64,000 nucleotides of DNA from Fibrella rubiginis (GTDB lineage: Bacteria; Bacteroidota; Bacteroidia; Cytophagales; Spirosomataceae): positions 248,001 to 312,000 of the forward strand of contig NZ_JAFMYV010000006.1 in assembly GCF_017353185.1 (NCBI RefSeq), written 5' to 3'. The translations under genes were made by a program, and so were the position numbers. Positions 1-7,991 of this stretch are shown one piece after another (the stretch's first letter is position 1; each line of letters opens with the position of its first letter). Under the pieces are notes generated by a model, which was given only the letters and a program-made list of their open reading frames with translations, ran no database searches and had not been told where the DNA came from.

Positions 1-28
1 GTAGCAACAGAAGACAGCAAACGGAAAA

Positions 29-952
29 CTAAATCGTGTTTCCCCGCAGAAAATCGCCGATGGCCATACGGCGTTTACCTTCAGCTTGTAATTCAGTAAT
101 AGACAGCCAGCCATCTTCGGCGCGGACCAGGAGCTTGGTTTTGTGATCGGTGAAGGCTTGTCCCGGCTCGGCGGGCATGGGACTTTCGTTAGCAATAGCG
201 GCAGCGTAGATTTTGTATGTTTTGCCGTTGATCACCGTCCACGCGGTTGGGTAGGGTGATAGTCCACGCACAAAATTGCGGATGTTGTGGGCGGGCTGGT
301 TCCAGTTGATTTCGGTGGTGTCCCGGTGGAGTTTAGGGGCTGGTTTTAGCTCGGCACTTTCAGGCTGTGGAGTGCGTGGATACTGTCCCGCTTCGATGGC
401 CTCAACCGTTTTCAGCACCAGCCCCGCACCCAACTCCATCAACCGGTCGTGCAACGTCCCGGCGGTATCGTCGGGGTGGATGGGCTCGGTTTCCTGGAAA
501 ATCATCTGCCCGGTATCGATCTCTTTTTCGATGAAAAAAGTGGTCACACCCGTCTCGATTTCGCCGTTGATGATCGCCCAGTTGATCGGTGCGGCCCCCC
601 GGTATTGCGGCAGCTTAGACCCATGCAGATTAAAGGTCCCCACACGCGGCATGGCCCAGACCACTTCGGGCAACATCCGAAAAGCCACCACTACCTGCAA
701 ATCAGCTTCAAAACTGGCTAATTCGGTTAAAAAAGCCGGATCGCGCAGCTTTTCGGGTTGCAACACGGGGATGCCTGCGGCCACGGCGGCCTGTTTCACC
801 GGCGAGGCCGTCAGTGTGAGGCCCCGACCCGAAGGCCGGTTAGGAGCGGTTACTACAGCTACTACATGGCAGCCACCCTGAAGCAGTTTCCGGAGCGATG
901 CCACTGCAAAATCGGGGGTGCCCATAAAGATGATACGTAGCTGACTGTTCAT
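29..952 (-). CDS. fmt: methionyl-tRNA formyltransferase
   Basis: Transfers a formyl group from 10-formyltetrahydrofolate to Met-tRNA(fMet), making the cytoplasmic initiator tRNA. The 307-residue length is normal for the family. The N-terminal Rossmann part carries GTPDFAV (residues 11-17). The catalytic Asn/His/Asp set is visible as N108 and H110 in NLHGSKLPQYRGAAP and D146 in EIDTGQ. The C-terminal part (about 205-307) matches the usual OB-fold tRNA-binding domain, with RGLSPYPTAW at the junction. It is divergent from greA across a 261 bp gap. Family assignment is secure; nothing odd was seen. Confidence 0.97.
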   Translation of the reverse strand: MNSQLRIIFMGTPDFAVASLRKLLQGGCHVVAVVTAPNRPSGRGLTLTASPVKQAAVAAGIPVLQPEKLRDPAFLTELASFEADLQVVVAFRMLPEVVWAMPRVGTFNLHGSKLPQYRGAAPINWAIINGEIETGVTTFFIEKEIDTGQMIFQETEPIHPDDTAGTLHDRLMELGAGLVLKTVEAIEAGQYPRTPQPESAELKPAPKLHRDTTEINWNQPAHNIRNFVRGLSPYPTAWTVINGKTYKIYAAAIANESPMPAEPGQAFTDHKTKLLVRAEDGWLSITELQAEGKRRMAIGDFLRGNTI

Positions 953-1018
953 GCGTATGGTAGTTGTTTTAAGGTAACTGGTTTAGGTTGGCCATTCGCT
1001 CAGAGGGCTGCGCGGGCA

Positions 1019-1050
1019 TTGACAAAAGCTCATCGAAAGTTGTACATTTG
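1019..1050 (+). promoter_or_regulatory. Bacteroidota-type promoter upstream of greA
   Basis: TTG at 1019-1021 and TACATTTG at 1043-1050 match the Bacteroidota -33/-7 pattern (TAnnTTTG), with a 21-base spacer. Transcription would start near 1057, about 157 bases before the greA start codon, leaving a long leader. Confidence 0.6.
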
Positions 1051-1056
1051 TCTATA

Positions 1057-1173
1057 CACCATCCGATCACATGCGAAAACGGACTGTTAACACCATGATT
1101 CGTCGGTCATCCTGACTGGGCTGCAAAACAAACTAAATTGCTTGCAGAACGGCTGGTGTGCCGTTCTTTTTTT
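1057..1173 (+). ncRNA. candidate greA leader RNA
   Basis: A promoter-like element at 1019-1050 and a textbook intrinsic terminator at 1146-1173 bracket about 115 bases with no gene of normal size. A possible 14-codon peptide starts at the ATG at 1071 and begins MRKRTVN. The layout resembles the Escherichia coli greA leader, where early termination gives the GraL short RNAs. The assignment is inference from layout only; no sequence likeness to GraL is claimed. Alternatives are an attenuator or an independent small RNA. Confidence 0.35.
1146..1173 (+). terminator. intrinsic terminator in the greA leader
   Basis: An 8 bp perfect stem (AGAACGGC / GCCGTTCT) with a 6-base loop is followed directly by a run of T to 1173. 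It lies 40 bases before the greA start codon, so read-through or anti-termination would be needed if the promoter at 1019-1050 drives greA. Confidence 0.7.
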
Positions 1174-1213
1174 ATGCCCCAGCCGTACATCAAATTCCTG
1201 ACACCAACTCAAT

Positions 1214-1687
1214 ATGTCGAAGATTAATTATTACACCGAAGAGGGCCTCGCGCGCCTCAAGGCCGAATTGAACGAGCTTAAAACCAAAGGTCGTACTGCC
1301 ATTGCCCACCAGATTGCCGAGGCCCGCGACAAAGGTGACCTGAGCGAAAACGCCGAATATGACGCCGCCAAAGACGCCCAGGGTTTGCACGAACTGAAAA
1401 TTTCGAAACTGGAAGAAGTCGTTGCCAATGCCCGCCTGCTCGACGAGTCATCTATCGACACGTCGCAGGTATCAGTGTTGTCGAAGGTGAAGATTAAAAA
1501 TAAGAAAACCGGTATGGAGGTAACCTACACGCTGGTGTCTGAAGAAGAGGCCGACCTGAAGATGGGCCGTATCTCGGTAGGTTCACCTATCGGTAAGGGC
1601 TTGCTGGGCAAGAAAGTAGGCGATTCCGCCGAAATCACGATTCCCGCCGGAAAAATCGAATTCGAAGTACTGGAGATAAGCCGGTAG
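1214..1687 (+). CDS. greA: transcription elongation factor GreA
   Basis: Rescues backtracked RNA polymerase by stimulating cleavage of the nascent transcript through the secondary channel. At 157 residues it has the normal GreA length. The N-terminal coiled coil (about 1-75) holds the signature KGDLSENAEYDAAKDAQ, whose acidic tip residues position the catalytic metal ion. The C-terminal FKBP-like domain (about 80-157) includes GSPIGKGLLGKKVGD. The ATG at 1214 gives the canonical N-terminus. A leader with its own terminator lies upstream. The stop codon sits at the first bases of a long inverted repeat shared with folA. Confidence 0.97.
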   Translation: MSKINYYTEEGLARLKAELNELKTKGRTAIAHQIAEARDKGDLSENAEYDAAKDAQGLHELKISKLEEVVANARLLDESSIDTSQVSVLSKVKIKNKKTGMEVTYTLVSEEEADLKMGRISVGSPIGKGLLGKKVGDSAEITIPAGKIEFEVLEISR

Positions 1688-1865
1688 TAGGGGCGGCCCC
1701 TCGTGGCCGCCCACTCTCGGACACGTCAGTGGCCGCCCGCTTTCGTACGCAAAATGAGGCATTGCTAAAACAGTAGCAATGCCTCATTTTGTTGGTTACT
1801 GACGATCAGGCAACAGGCAGTTCATTGCTTACGCGTGCCGGGCGGCCACTATGGGCCGCCCCTAC
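1687..1865. repeat. long inverted repeat between greA and folA (family A)
   Basis: Arms of 26 bp at 1687-1712 and 1840-1865 pair at 24 of 26 positions and begin with GTAGGGGCGGCCC. Each outer end falls inside the stop codon of the flanking convergent gene. The same arm sequence, slightly changed, recurs at 12906-13013. It probably acts as a two-way terminator and belongs to a dispersed repeat family. Confidence 0.85.
1751..1790. terminator. bidirectional terminator hairpin
   Basis: Perfect 16 bp arms (AAAATGAGGCATTGCT at 1751-1766, complement at 1775-1790) with an 8-base loop end in TTTT on both strands. It is nested in the larger inverted repeat between convergent greA and folA. Confidence 0.75.
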
Positions 1866-2377
1866 TTGTCATACACGACAAAATCGAACGCTGTTTCGTG
1901 GCGGTCGTCGGCGGGGTGATGCTGGCGGGAAGTTTCGTGCCAGATGGTGCGGTCGAATTCCGGAAAACGAGTATCGCCGTCATAGGCTTTTTGTACTTCG
2001 GTCAGGTAAATCCGATCAGCCACGGGTAGGGCGAGGGTGTAAATTTCCGCCCCGCCAATGACAAAAATTTCGGCTGTCCCTTCCCCGGTCTGTTCGGCCT
2101 TTGCTTCAATAAGCCGGGCCACATCCAGCGCGGCCTCCAATGAGGGAACTACGGTGATGCCCCCGGCCCGGAAATCGGCCTGCCGGGTAATGACGATGTT
2201 GGTCCGTTTGGGTAGCGGTTTCCCCAGCGCCTCAAACGATTTCCGACCCATGACGATAACGTGGCCACCTGTTTTCTGCTTGAAATAAGCAAAATCGTCG
2301 GGCAAGTGCCAGGGCAGATCGTTGTCTTTTCCGATTACCCGATTCTGCGCCATCGCGGCTATAAGGCTGATTTTCAT
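1862..2377 (-). CDS. folA: dihydrofolate reductase
   Basis: Reduces dihydrofolate to tetrahydrofolate with NADPH in the cytoplasm. The N-terminus MKISLIAAMAQNRVIGKDND and the motif LPWHLPDDFAYFK are diagnostic. Asp28 matches the catalytic acid, and VMGRKSFEALGKPLP gives the NADPH-binding region. The start at 2377 gives 171 residues, the usual length. A longer in-frame reading to 2479 would translate the upstream inverted repeat and is rejected. It follows the deacetylase gene on the same strand, with the repeat at 2389-2505 between them. Confidence 0.96.
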   Translation of the reverse strand: MKISLIAAMAQNRVIGKDNDLPWHLPDDFAYFKQKTGGHVIVMGRKSFEALGKPLPKRTNIVITRQADFRAGGITVVPSLEAALDVARLIEAKAEQTGEGTAEIFVIGGAEIYTLALPVADRIYLTEVQKAYDGDTRFPEFDRTIWHETSRQHHPADDRHETAFDFVVYDK

Positions 2378-2388
2378 ATGTTTTATGT

Positions 2389-2505
2389 AAATAATGAACA
2401 ATGAATAATGTACAATGAACAATGGCTTCGCGCTGGAATGGTCAAGCCGCATCGGCGGACCGGCGAAGCCATTGTTCATTGTACATTATTCATTGTTCAT
2501 TATTT
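2389..2505. repeat. perfect 43 bp inverted repeat (family B)
   Basis: Arms at 2389-2431 and 2463-2505 are exactly complementary and contain AATGAATAATGTACAATG, which recurs in the repeat at 26726-26811. The right arm covers the deacetylase stop codon. The left arm ends 11 bases from the folA start, so the structure may both terminate the upstream gene and shape the folA leader. Confidence 0.9.
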
Positions 2506-3489
2506 CCCCCTCCGCCGCTCCATCAGTTCGCGGCAGGTGGTGAGGATAATACCTTCTTTTTGAATGTACGCTTTCAGCGTTGGATCGAGCATCGCAAGCA
2601 GATCGCCATGGCGGGTAGGGCCGGAGTTACTGATCTGCGCAAAGTTGGCCGACGGTTCGGTACAGTGCATGATCACGTAGGTCAGGCCGGGCTGGGCGCG
2701 GTTCAGCAGGTCGATGAATTTCTCGGTCTTCATCTTCCGCAGGGCGGTGGGGTCAGTGCCGTTGTTAGGTAGCGTCCAGCCGTAGCTACTGCCGTCGAGG
2801 TCATCGAAAACGGGCAATCCGGCATTCCAGAGCTGTTTCCCCACCTGCCGGGCCAGTTGCCGCTGACTGTCGGGCAGTTTCATGTCGGCCGACACCAGCG
2901 CCGCATGCCCACCCGGAAACAGGGCCGGGATCTTTTCTTCGATGGCCACTTTCACGTAGCGCATCAGAAATTTGACCTGAAACAACGTACCCATGTGCGA
3001 ATCCATATGGGTAGGCTCCACGCCAAACGCCCGGAACCGGGCAATCTGCGCCCGCATTTCGGCTTCTACTTCGTCGGGGCTGGCGTGGGCAACGGTTTCG
3101 GCAACGGACGGCCAAAACGCCCCCTGCGCATCAATCAGACCTTTGCCAGCGGGCTGCCCAATCAGCGGCGACCAGCGGTAGCTGGGCCATTCGCTGGTCA
3201 TGGTCAGGTGAATACCCACGTCGAGTTTGGGGTGGGCTTTCACGTAGGTCATAAACTGAGGCACCCACGCGCAGGGCATCATCACGCTCGTAGAGTTAGC
3301 GATGCCTTCCTCGGTGGCCCGTATGGCACCCCGGTTCGATTCGTAGCTCATGCCCGCATCGTCGACGTGGAGCACAATCACTTTTTTGCCTCGCGGGAAG
3401 CCCAGCCGCTCAGCGTATGTCGTGTCTTGAGCAAAAGTGGGCATAGTGATGAAGAAAGAGAGGGCTAGAAAAAGGCAAGTTGATTTCAT
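2500..3489 (-). CDS. YdjC/ChbG-type polysaccharide deacetylase, exported
   Basis: Likely a metal-dependent carbohydrate deacetylase of the YdjC/ChbG family. A signal peptide (MKSTCLFLALSFFITMPTFA) indicates export to the periplasm. The family metal and catalytic motifs are visible: VLHVDDAGMS near the mature N-terminus, GIHLTM in the middle, and THMDSHMGTLF. The start at 3489 gives a clean signal peptide and overlaps the upstream small gene by four bases (ATGA), implying coupled translation. The 3' end is inside an inverted repeat. The substrate cannot be told from sequence. Confidence 0.88.
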   Translation of the reverse strand: MKSTCLFLALSFFITMPTFAQDTTYAERLGFPRGKKVIVLHVDDAGMSYESNRGAIRATEEGIANSTSVMMPCAWVPQFMTYVKAHPKLDVGIHLTMTSEWPSYRWSPLIGQPAGKGLIDAQGAFWPSVAETVAHASPDEVEAEMRAQIARFRAFGVEPTHMDSHMGTLFQVKFLMRYVKVAIEEKIPALFPGGHAALVSADMKLPDSQRQLARQVGKQLWNAGLPVFDDLDGSSYGWTLPNNGTDPTALRKMKTEKFIDLLNRAQPGLTYVIMHCTEPSANFAQISNSGPTRHGDLLAMLDPTLKAYIQKEGIILTTCRELMERRRGK

Positions 3490-3701
3490 AGATGCTTTAT
3501 TAAATCTTCTTGTGTACAGGTTTGATTTACCCAAACACCAAACAACTCGGATGGATTAATCTGGCTATTTTTTTGAAGGATGGTTCTCAACTCATCCAAA
3601 CTAGCTGACAATGAAATTTTCGGAAAAAGTCTACTTTCACTCAGCCAGCTAATGAGTTGGTTCATTTCTTCAGGATCATCCGTTTGTATAGTGGTTTTCA
3701 T
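3486..3701 (-). CDS. small protein, possible orphan antitoxin
   Basis: The 71-residue product starts MKTTIQTDDPEEMNQLISWL and has no signal peptide or membrane segment. Size, charge and the N-terminal pattern recall short antitoxin-like proteins that usually precede PIN-type toxins in Bacteroidota, but no toxin gene follows. Instead the stop codon overlaps the deacetylase start as ATGA. It could be an antitoxin left after toxin loss, or an unrelated small protein. I do not recognise a defined family, and function is unassigned. Confidence 0.55.
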   Translation of the reverse strand: MKTTIQTDDPEEMNQLISWLSESRLFPKISLSASLDELRTILQKNSQINPSELFGVWVNQTCTQEDLIKHL

Positions 3702-3738
3702 AATGTCTTATTGAACCTTGGACATTGAACAGTAAACG

Positions 3739-5403
3739 CTATCTAGCCAGCTTGCTTTTGCGGTAGCCGTAGGAGAAATAGATGGCCAAGCCGATGATGA
3801 GCCAGATACCAAATATTTGCCAGTTACTGGCACCGAGTTCAGTCATCAGGTACAGGTTTGTTAATACGCCGATGACAGGCAACAGCGAGAAATTGTAGCG
3901 GAATCCCTGCACCGCCAACACCAGCCAGATAGCCCAAAAAACGATCAACAGGGGCTTTTCGTTGGCCATTTCAGCAATGTGCAGCCCGTGCGCATAAGCA
4001 AACGCTACGACAAAGGCAACGCCGATGATGTACTTGCCGTTGATGTAGGGCACCTTAAACTTCGACTGAGCCGTGAGGCCTTTGGCGTCTAGAAACAGGA
4101 TTCCGCCGCAGACCATGATAAACGCGAAGAACGTACCTACGCTGGTGAGGTCTACGAAGAATTTCAGGTCCATAAACAACGACGGCAGGGCCACCAGAAA
4201 ACCCGTCACGATAGTTGCAAAGGAAGGCGTTTTGTATTTGGGGTGAATCGTGGAGAAACGTTTCCAGAGCAGGCCATCGCGGCTCATGGTCATCCAGATG
4301 CGGGGCTGCCCAAGCTGGTACACCAGCAGTGCGCTCGTGATGGCCACCACCGCACTGACCGAGATAACGCCTGCCACAAAATCCAGGTTTACTTTCTGAA
4401 ACACATAGGCCAGCGGGTCACTCACCCCTAACTCCTTATAATTCACCATGCCCGTGAGCACAAGGGTGATTAATACGTATAATACGGTGCAGATAGCCAG
4501 ACAATAGAGCATGGCGCGGGGCAGGTCGCGCTGGGGGTTTTTGCACTCCTCGGCAGTGGTGGAAATGGAGTCGAAACCGATGAAGGCGAAGAACACCGAC
4601 GCCACGCCGCTGAGTACGCCCGCCATGCCATTGGGGGCAAACGGACTCCAGTTGGCGGGTTTCACGTAGAACGCTCCCACGCCAATGACCAGTCCAATCA
4701 CGGCTAGTTTCAGCACCACTAAAATATTACTCGCCGTGCGCGATTCTTTGATGCCCACATACACCAGCGCCGTAATGAGCACCGTAATGGCCCCGGCGGG
4801 CAGGTTGGCAATAAGGTGCAGGCCACCCATGGTAGGCGCATCAGCCCAGGCTTTAGCCAGCAGTTGCGTGTTTTCGGGCAGGGTGCTGAGGGCGGTGCCT
4901 GCCTGCTTCGTTTGTTGCACTAACTCCCAGGCGCGGTGGGCCGACCCGTAGTCGGTGGCAAAGTATTTGGGGAACGTGATACCAAACCCACTCAGCATCG
5001 ACGTGAAGTATTCGGACCACGAAATGGCCACCACCATGTTGGAAACGGCATATTCGAGGATGAGCGCCCAGCCGATGACCCAGGCAAAAATTTCGCCGAA
5101 GGCCACATAGGCGTAGGTATAGGCACTGCCGCTGACGGGTACCGTAGAGGCAAACTGCGCGTAGCTGAGGGCTGTAAACACGCAGGCGACAGCCGTAAAC
5201 ACAAACAGCAGCGACACCGCCGGACCCCCATTATAACTCGCCAGGCCAATGGTACTGAAAATACCCGCTCCAATAATGGCCGCAATACCGAATGATGTCA
5301 GGTCACGCACACCCAGCGTTTTTACGAGCTTGCTGGATTCGCCAGTGGCGGCATCGTCGAGAATTTGGGATACGGTCTTTTTACGGAAAAGAGAATCGCT
5401 CAT
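3739..5403 (-). CDS. APC-superfamily amino acid permease
   Basis: Inner-membrane amino acid transporter of the cationic-amino-acid/YfnA-like type. The first helix carries the family signature GIAAIIGAGIFSTIG, followed by about 12 further hydrophobic segments and the motif GFDSISTTAEECKNPQRDLP. The 554-residue length is typical for this subgroup. The start at 5403 (MSDSLFRKKT) is preferred over a longer reading to 5493 that adds an unusual basic leader. It is divergent from gldA. The substrate is not predictable beyond amino acids. Confidence 0.92.
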   Translation of the reverse strand: MSDSLFRKKTVSQILDDAATGESSKLVKTLGVRDLTSFGIAAIIGAGIFSTIGLASYNGGPAVSLLFVFTAVACVFTALSYAQFASTVPVSGSAYTYAYVAFGEIFAWVIGWALILEYAVSNMVVAISWSEYFTSMLSGFGITFPKYFATDYGSAHRAWELVQQTKQAGTALSTLPENTQLLAKAWADAPTMGGLHLIANLPAGAITVLITALVYVGIKESRTASNILVVLKLAVIGLVIGVGAFYVKPANWSPFAPNGMAGVLSGVASVFFAFIGFDSISTTAEECKNPQRDLPRAMLYCLAICTVLYVLITLVLTGMVNYKELGVSDPLAYVFQKVNLDFVAGVISVSAVVAITSALLVYQLGQPRIWMTMSRDGLLWKRFSTIHPKYKTPSFATIVTGFLVALPSLFMDLKFFVDLTSVGTFFAFIMVCGGILFLDAKGLTAQSKFKVPYINGKYIIGVAFVVAFAYAHGLHIAEMANEKPLLIVFWAIWLVLAVQGFRYNFSLLPVIGVLTNLYLMTELGASNWQIFGIWLIIGLAIYFSYGYRKSKLAR

Positions 5404-5546
5404 GAAACGGGAAGGTGGGTGACTACCGACTTTTTTTGACAATGAATCGTTAAAAATAGGTAGAGTTTGCGGTTTTTTGCCCCTCGTCCACACGCACTTT
5501 CTCCACAGTCAGACCAACAGCGGGGTCACTTCCGCCCATCCAATAT

Positions 5547-6461
5547 ATGTCTATTCAGGTACAAGCGCTGAGTAAAACCTATGAAGCACAGCGGGCCGTC
5601 GATGCCATTTCTTTCGTGGTGCAGCCGGGCGAGATCGTGGGTTTTCTGGGACCAAATGGCGCAGGCAAATCGACTACGATGAAAATGCTGACGGGCTACC
5701 TCACGCCCAGCAGCGGCACGGCCACCGTGGCAGGTCACGATATCCTGACCGATCCCATGGCCGTGCGCCGGAGCGTAGGTTACCTGCCCGAACATAACCC
5801 GCTTTACCTGGATATGTACGTGACTGAGTTTTTGCAATTTGCCGGGTCACTACACGGCATGGGAGGGCGAACACTCACGCAGCGCATCAACGACGTAGTT
5901 GATCTGGTAGGTCTTGGAACCGAACGGAATAAACGCATCGGGCAACTCTCCAAAGGCTACCGGCAGCGGGTGGGGCTGGCGCAGGCATTTCTGCACAATC
6001 CGCCCGTACTTATTCTCGACGAACCCACTACGGGACTGGACCCCAATCAGTTAGCCGACATTCGGGCGGTGATCCGGGAAGTGGGTAAGGATAAAACGGT
6101 GCTGTTTTCCACGCACATCATGCAGGAAGTAGAAGCCCTCTGCGACCGGGTAGTGATTATCAACAAAGGGCAACTAGTCGCTAACAGTTCGCTGGCCGAA
6201 CTCCGTACTCAACAGGCCGGGGAGCTTACCCTTCTGGCCGAGTTTGAAACCGACCTGCCCAATTCATCTATCCTGACTACGCTACCCGGTATTACGTCGG
6301 TAACGCCTGTTGGCTCAGGGCAATACCGCCTTACTGCACTGCCCAACACCGACATCCGTGCCGCGCTATTCCGCCTCGCCGCCGACAAAGGCCTGACCCT
6401 CATTGGTTTGCGCCAGCAGGAAGCCTCATTGGAAGCGTTGTTTAAGGAGTTGACGCAGTAG
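5547..6461 (+). CDS. gldA: GldA-type ABC transporter ATP-binding protein
   Basis: ATPase subunit resembling GldA of the gliding-motility ABC transporter. Walker A is GPNGAGKST (35-43), the ABC signature is LSKGYRQRVGLAQA, and Walker B is LILDEPTTGLDP. The stretch VGYLPEHNPLYLDMYV is characteristic of GldA proteins. The 304-residue length fits. The membrane partners GldF and GldG are not adjacent, which is common in this phylum. The gene could also serve another exporter, since GldA-like ATPases occur in non-gliding species. It ends in a hairpin shared with the convergent epimerase gene. Confidence 0.85.
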   Translation: MSIQVQALSKTYEAQRAVDAISFVVQPGEIVGFLGPNGAGKSTTMKMLTGYLTPSSGTATVAGHDILTDPMAVRRSVGYLPEHNPLYLDMYVTEFLQFAGSLHGMGGRTLTQRINDVVDLVGLGTERNKRIGQLSKGYRQRVGLAQAFLHNPPVLILDEPTTGLDPNQLADIRAVIREVGKDKTVLFSTHIMQEVEALCDRVVIINKGQLVANSSLAELRTQQAGELTLLAEFETDLPNSSILTTLPGITSVTPVGSGQYRLTALPNTDIRAALFRLAADKGLTLIGLRQQEASLEALFKELTQ

Positions 6462-6462
6462 C

Positions 6463-6525
6463 TGTCTGACGGAGCGATTTGCTCCGTTCTACTGAAACGA
6501 ACGGAGCAAATCGCTCCGTCAGACA
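6463..6525. terminator. perfect 27 bp hairpin between gldA and the epimerase gene
   Basis: Arms at 6463-6489 and 6499-6525 are exactly complementary with a 9-base loop. The right arm includes the epimerase stop codon. It probably terminates both convergent genes. Confidence 0.8.
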
Positions 6526-7391
6526 ACACCCAAATAATAGTGCGCAATAAAACTGGTTTTGGGCGTAACGCGGTGAATACCCTGTTTGCCTTCGATGGGC
6601 ATGGGGCGGTTGGCGGTATCGGCCACACCGAGCCAGGGTTCGATGCAGACAAAGGGCGCACCGGGCTTGGCCCAAAGGCCCAGATAAGGAAACATGCCGA
6701 ATTCGAGGGTGATGCGGTGGTCGTTTTTGCGACTGCACAAACTCACTTTGCGCGATTTCAGGCTCAGCAGTACCAGCGCGTCATTATCGAACAGATTAGG
6801 GGTCAGGTTCAGTTGGCGTTCTTCCAAATGAATACGCCCCTTTTCGCCCGAAAGTAGCCCGTCGGGACCCAGCAGGCTGGTTTCCAGGGACCCGTCTCGA
6901 TCAAACTCAATGTAGTAATCGGTGTAGTCTTCGCCGGGGGCAAAAGGCACGTTGAACGCCGGGTGCGCCCCCAGCGACAAAAACATGTTGGTCTCCGACA
7001 GGTTGCGTACCTTATATTCAATGATCACATCCGGCCCGTCGAGTTCATAGATGATTTCAAAAATAAAATCGTAAGGATACATCGCCTTTGTTTCGGGCGA
7101 CGACCGTAGTTCAAAGGAGGCGTAGGTAGGCGTGCATTCGGTATTGATAAACTCCGAGTTTCGGGCGAAACCGTGCCGCTTCATAGGATAAGCCTGCCCA
7201 TCGACAACAATTTGGTCATTAGTCTGCCCGCCCACCACCGGAAACAGATTAGGCGCGTGCCAGGGCCAGATAGCCGGGTCGCCCTGCCAGAGGTGTTCGG
7301 TCTGCGTGGCCAGGTTTATCAGCGAGGTCATCTCAGCACCCTGATGATTAATGACTAAACGGATGTGTTCATTCTTAAGAACTTGTTTCAT
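6519..7391 (-). CDS. aldose 1-epimerase family protein
   Basis: A galactose-mutarotase-like beta-sandwich enzyme that interconverts sugar anomers or binds a related sugar phosphate. The N-terminus MKQVLKNEHIRLVINHQGAE and the motifs KRHGFARNSEF (substrate His), LSLGAHPAFNVPF (second conserved His) and FVCIEPWLG (catalytic Glu region) match the LacX/YeaD-like branch. At 290 residues it has normal length. There is no signal peptide, so it is cytoplasmic. No sugar operon surrounds it, so the substrate is open. Confidence 0.88.
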   Translation of the reverse strand: MKQVLKNEHIRLVINHQGAEMTSLINLATQTEHLWQGDPAIWPWHAPNLFPVVGGQTNDQIVVDGQAYPMKRHGFARNSEFINTECTPTYASFELRSSPETKAMYPYDFIFEIIYELDGPDVIIEYKVRNLSETNMFLSLGAHPAFNVPFAPGEDYTDYYIEFDRDGSLETSLLGPDGLLSGEKGRIHLEERQLNLTPNLFDNDALVLLSLKSRKVSLCSRKNDHRITLEFGMFPYLGLWAKPGAPFVCIEPWLGVADTANRPMPIEGKQGIHRVTPKTSFIAHYYLGVV

Positions 7392-7536
7392 AACGAAGGG
7401 CCTAAGCGGGGTTTTGGTACCTGTTTATCGGTTAACTGTACAAAATATGGTTAGTTTTTATAACATTGCCCCTAGGCAACCGTTTATGGCTTAACCTGCT
7501 AAAAGACAGCCTCCCAAAAAGAAACGGAGCAACGTA

Positions 7537-7563
7537 TTGCGAAAGCAAATTTTTATACTTTTG
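7537..7563 (+). promoter_or_regulatory. promoter of the DUF2795 gene
   Basis: TTG at 7537-7539 and TACTTTTG at 7556-7563 match the Bacteroidota promoter form with a 16-base spacer, slightly short. It lies 42 bases before the start codon at 7605. Confidence 0.6.
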
Positions 7564-7604
7564 CAGCCTCGAAAAAAAGACATTTAATCAGATCTGAGTC
7601 TACT

Positions 7605-7826
7605 ATGTACTGGACACTTGAATTAGCATCCTACCTCGAAGATGCCCCTTGGCCCGCCACCAAAGATGAACTAATTGACTTTTCTGTCCGGTCGGGTGCC
7701 CCGCTGGAAGTGGTCGAAAATCTACACGAACTGGAAGACGACGGTCAGCCCTACGAAAGCATCGAAGAGATCTGGCCCGATTACCCTACCAAAGACGATT
7801 TTTTCTTCAACGAAGACGAATACTAA
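7605..7826 (+). CDS. DUF2795 domain protein
   Basis: A small acidic 73-residue cytoplasmic protein. PWPATKDELIDFSVRSGAP followed by VVENLHELEDDG matches the DUF2795 pattern of a short helical protein. The C-terminus is rich in Asp, Glu and Phe (KDDFFFNEDEY). The role of this family is not known. It has its own promoter-like site upstream and two hairpins downstream, so it is probably transcribed alone. Confidence 0.85.
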   Translation: MYWTLELASYLEDAPWPATKDELIDFSVRSGAPLEVVENLHELEDDGQPYESIEEIWPDYPTKDDFFFNEDEY

Positions 7827-7897
7827 CGTTTAGCCTTGAAACGCAAAAAGCCCCATTCACAGCGTGAATGGGGCTTTTTGCGTTTCAAGGCTAAACG
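7827..7897. terminator. perfect 34 bp hairpin after the DUF2795 gene
   Basis: Arms at 7827-7860 and 7864-7897 are exactly complementary with a 3-base loop. The inner stem is AAAAAGCCCCATTCAC pairing to a strand holding CTTTTTG, as in a two-way intrinsic terminator. It starts directly after the stop codon. Confidence 0.85.
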
Positions 7898-7905
7898 GGT
7901 TTAAG

Positions 7906-7987
7906 GTTTAAGGTCTAATGTCCAAGGTTGCTTCGCTAATTAGAGCAAGTCGATGAGCGAAGCAACCTTGGACATTAGACCTTAAAC
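7906..7987. repeat. second perfect inverted repeat, 32 bp arms
   Basis: Arms at 7906-7937 and 7956-7987 are exactly complementary with an 18-base loop. The repeat stands five bases from the ribBA stop codon, so convergent genes are separated by two adjacent hairpins. CCTTGGACATT in the right arm also occurs near 3716. Confidence 0.85.
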
Positions 7988-7991
7988 TCAC

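Noticed and set aside
2378..2479. N-terminal extension of dihydrofolate reductase
   Set aside because: It would translate the perfect inverted repeat, and the family N-terminus begins exactly at 2377.
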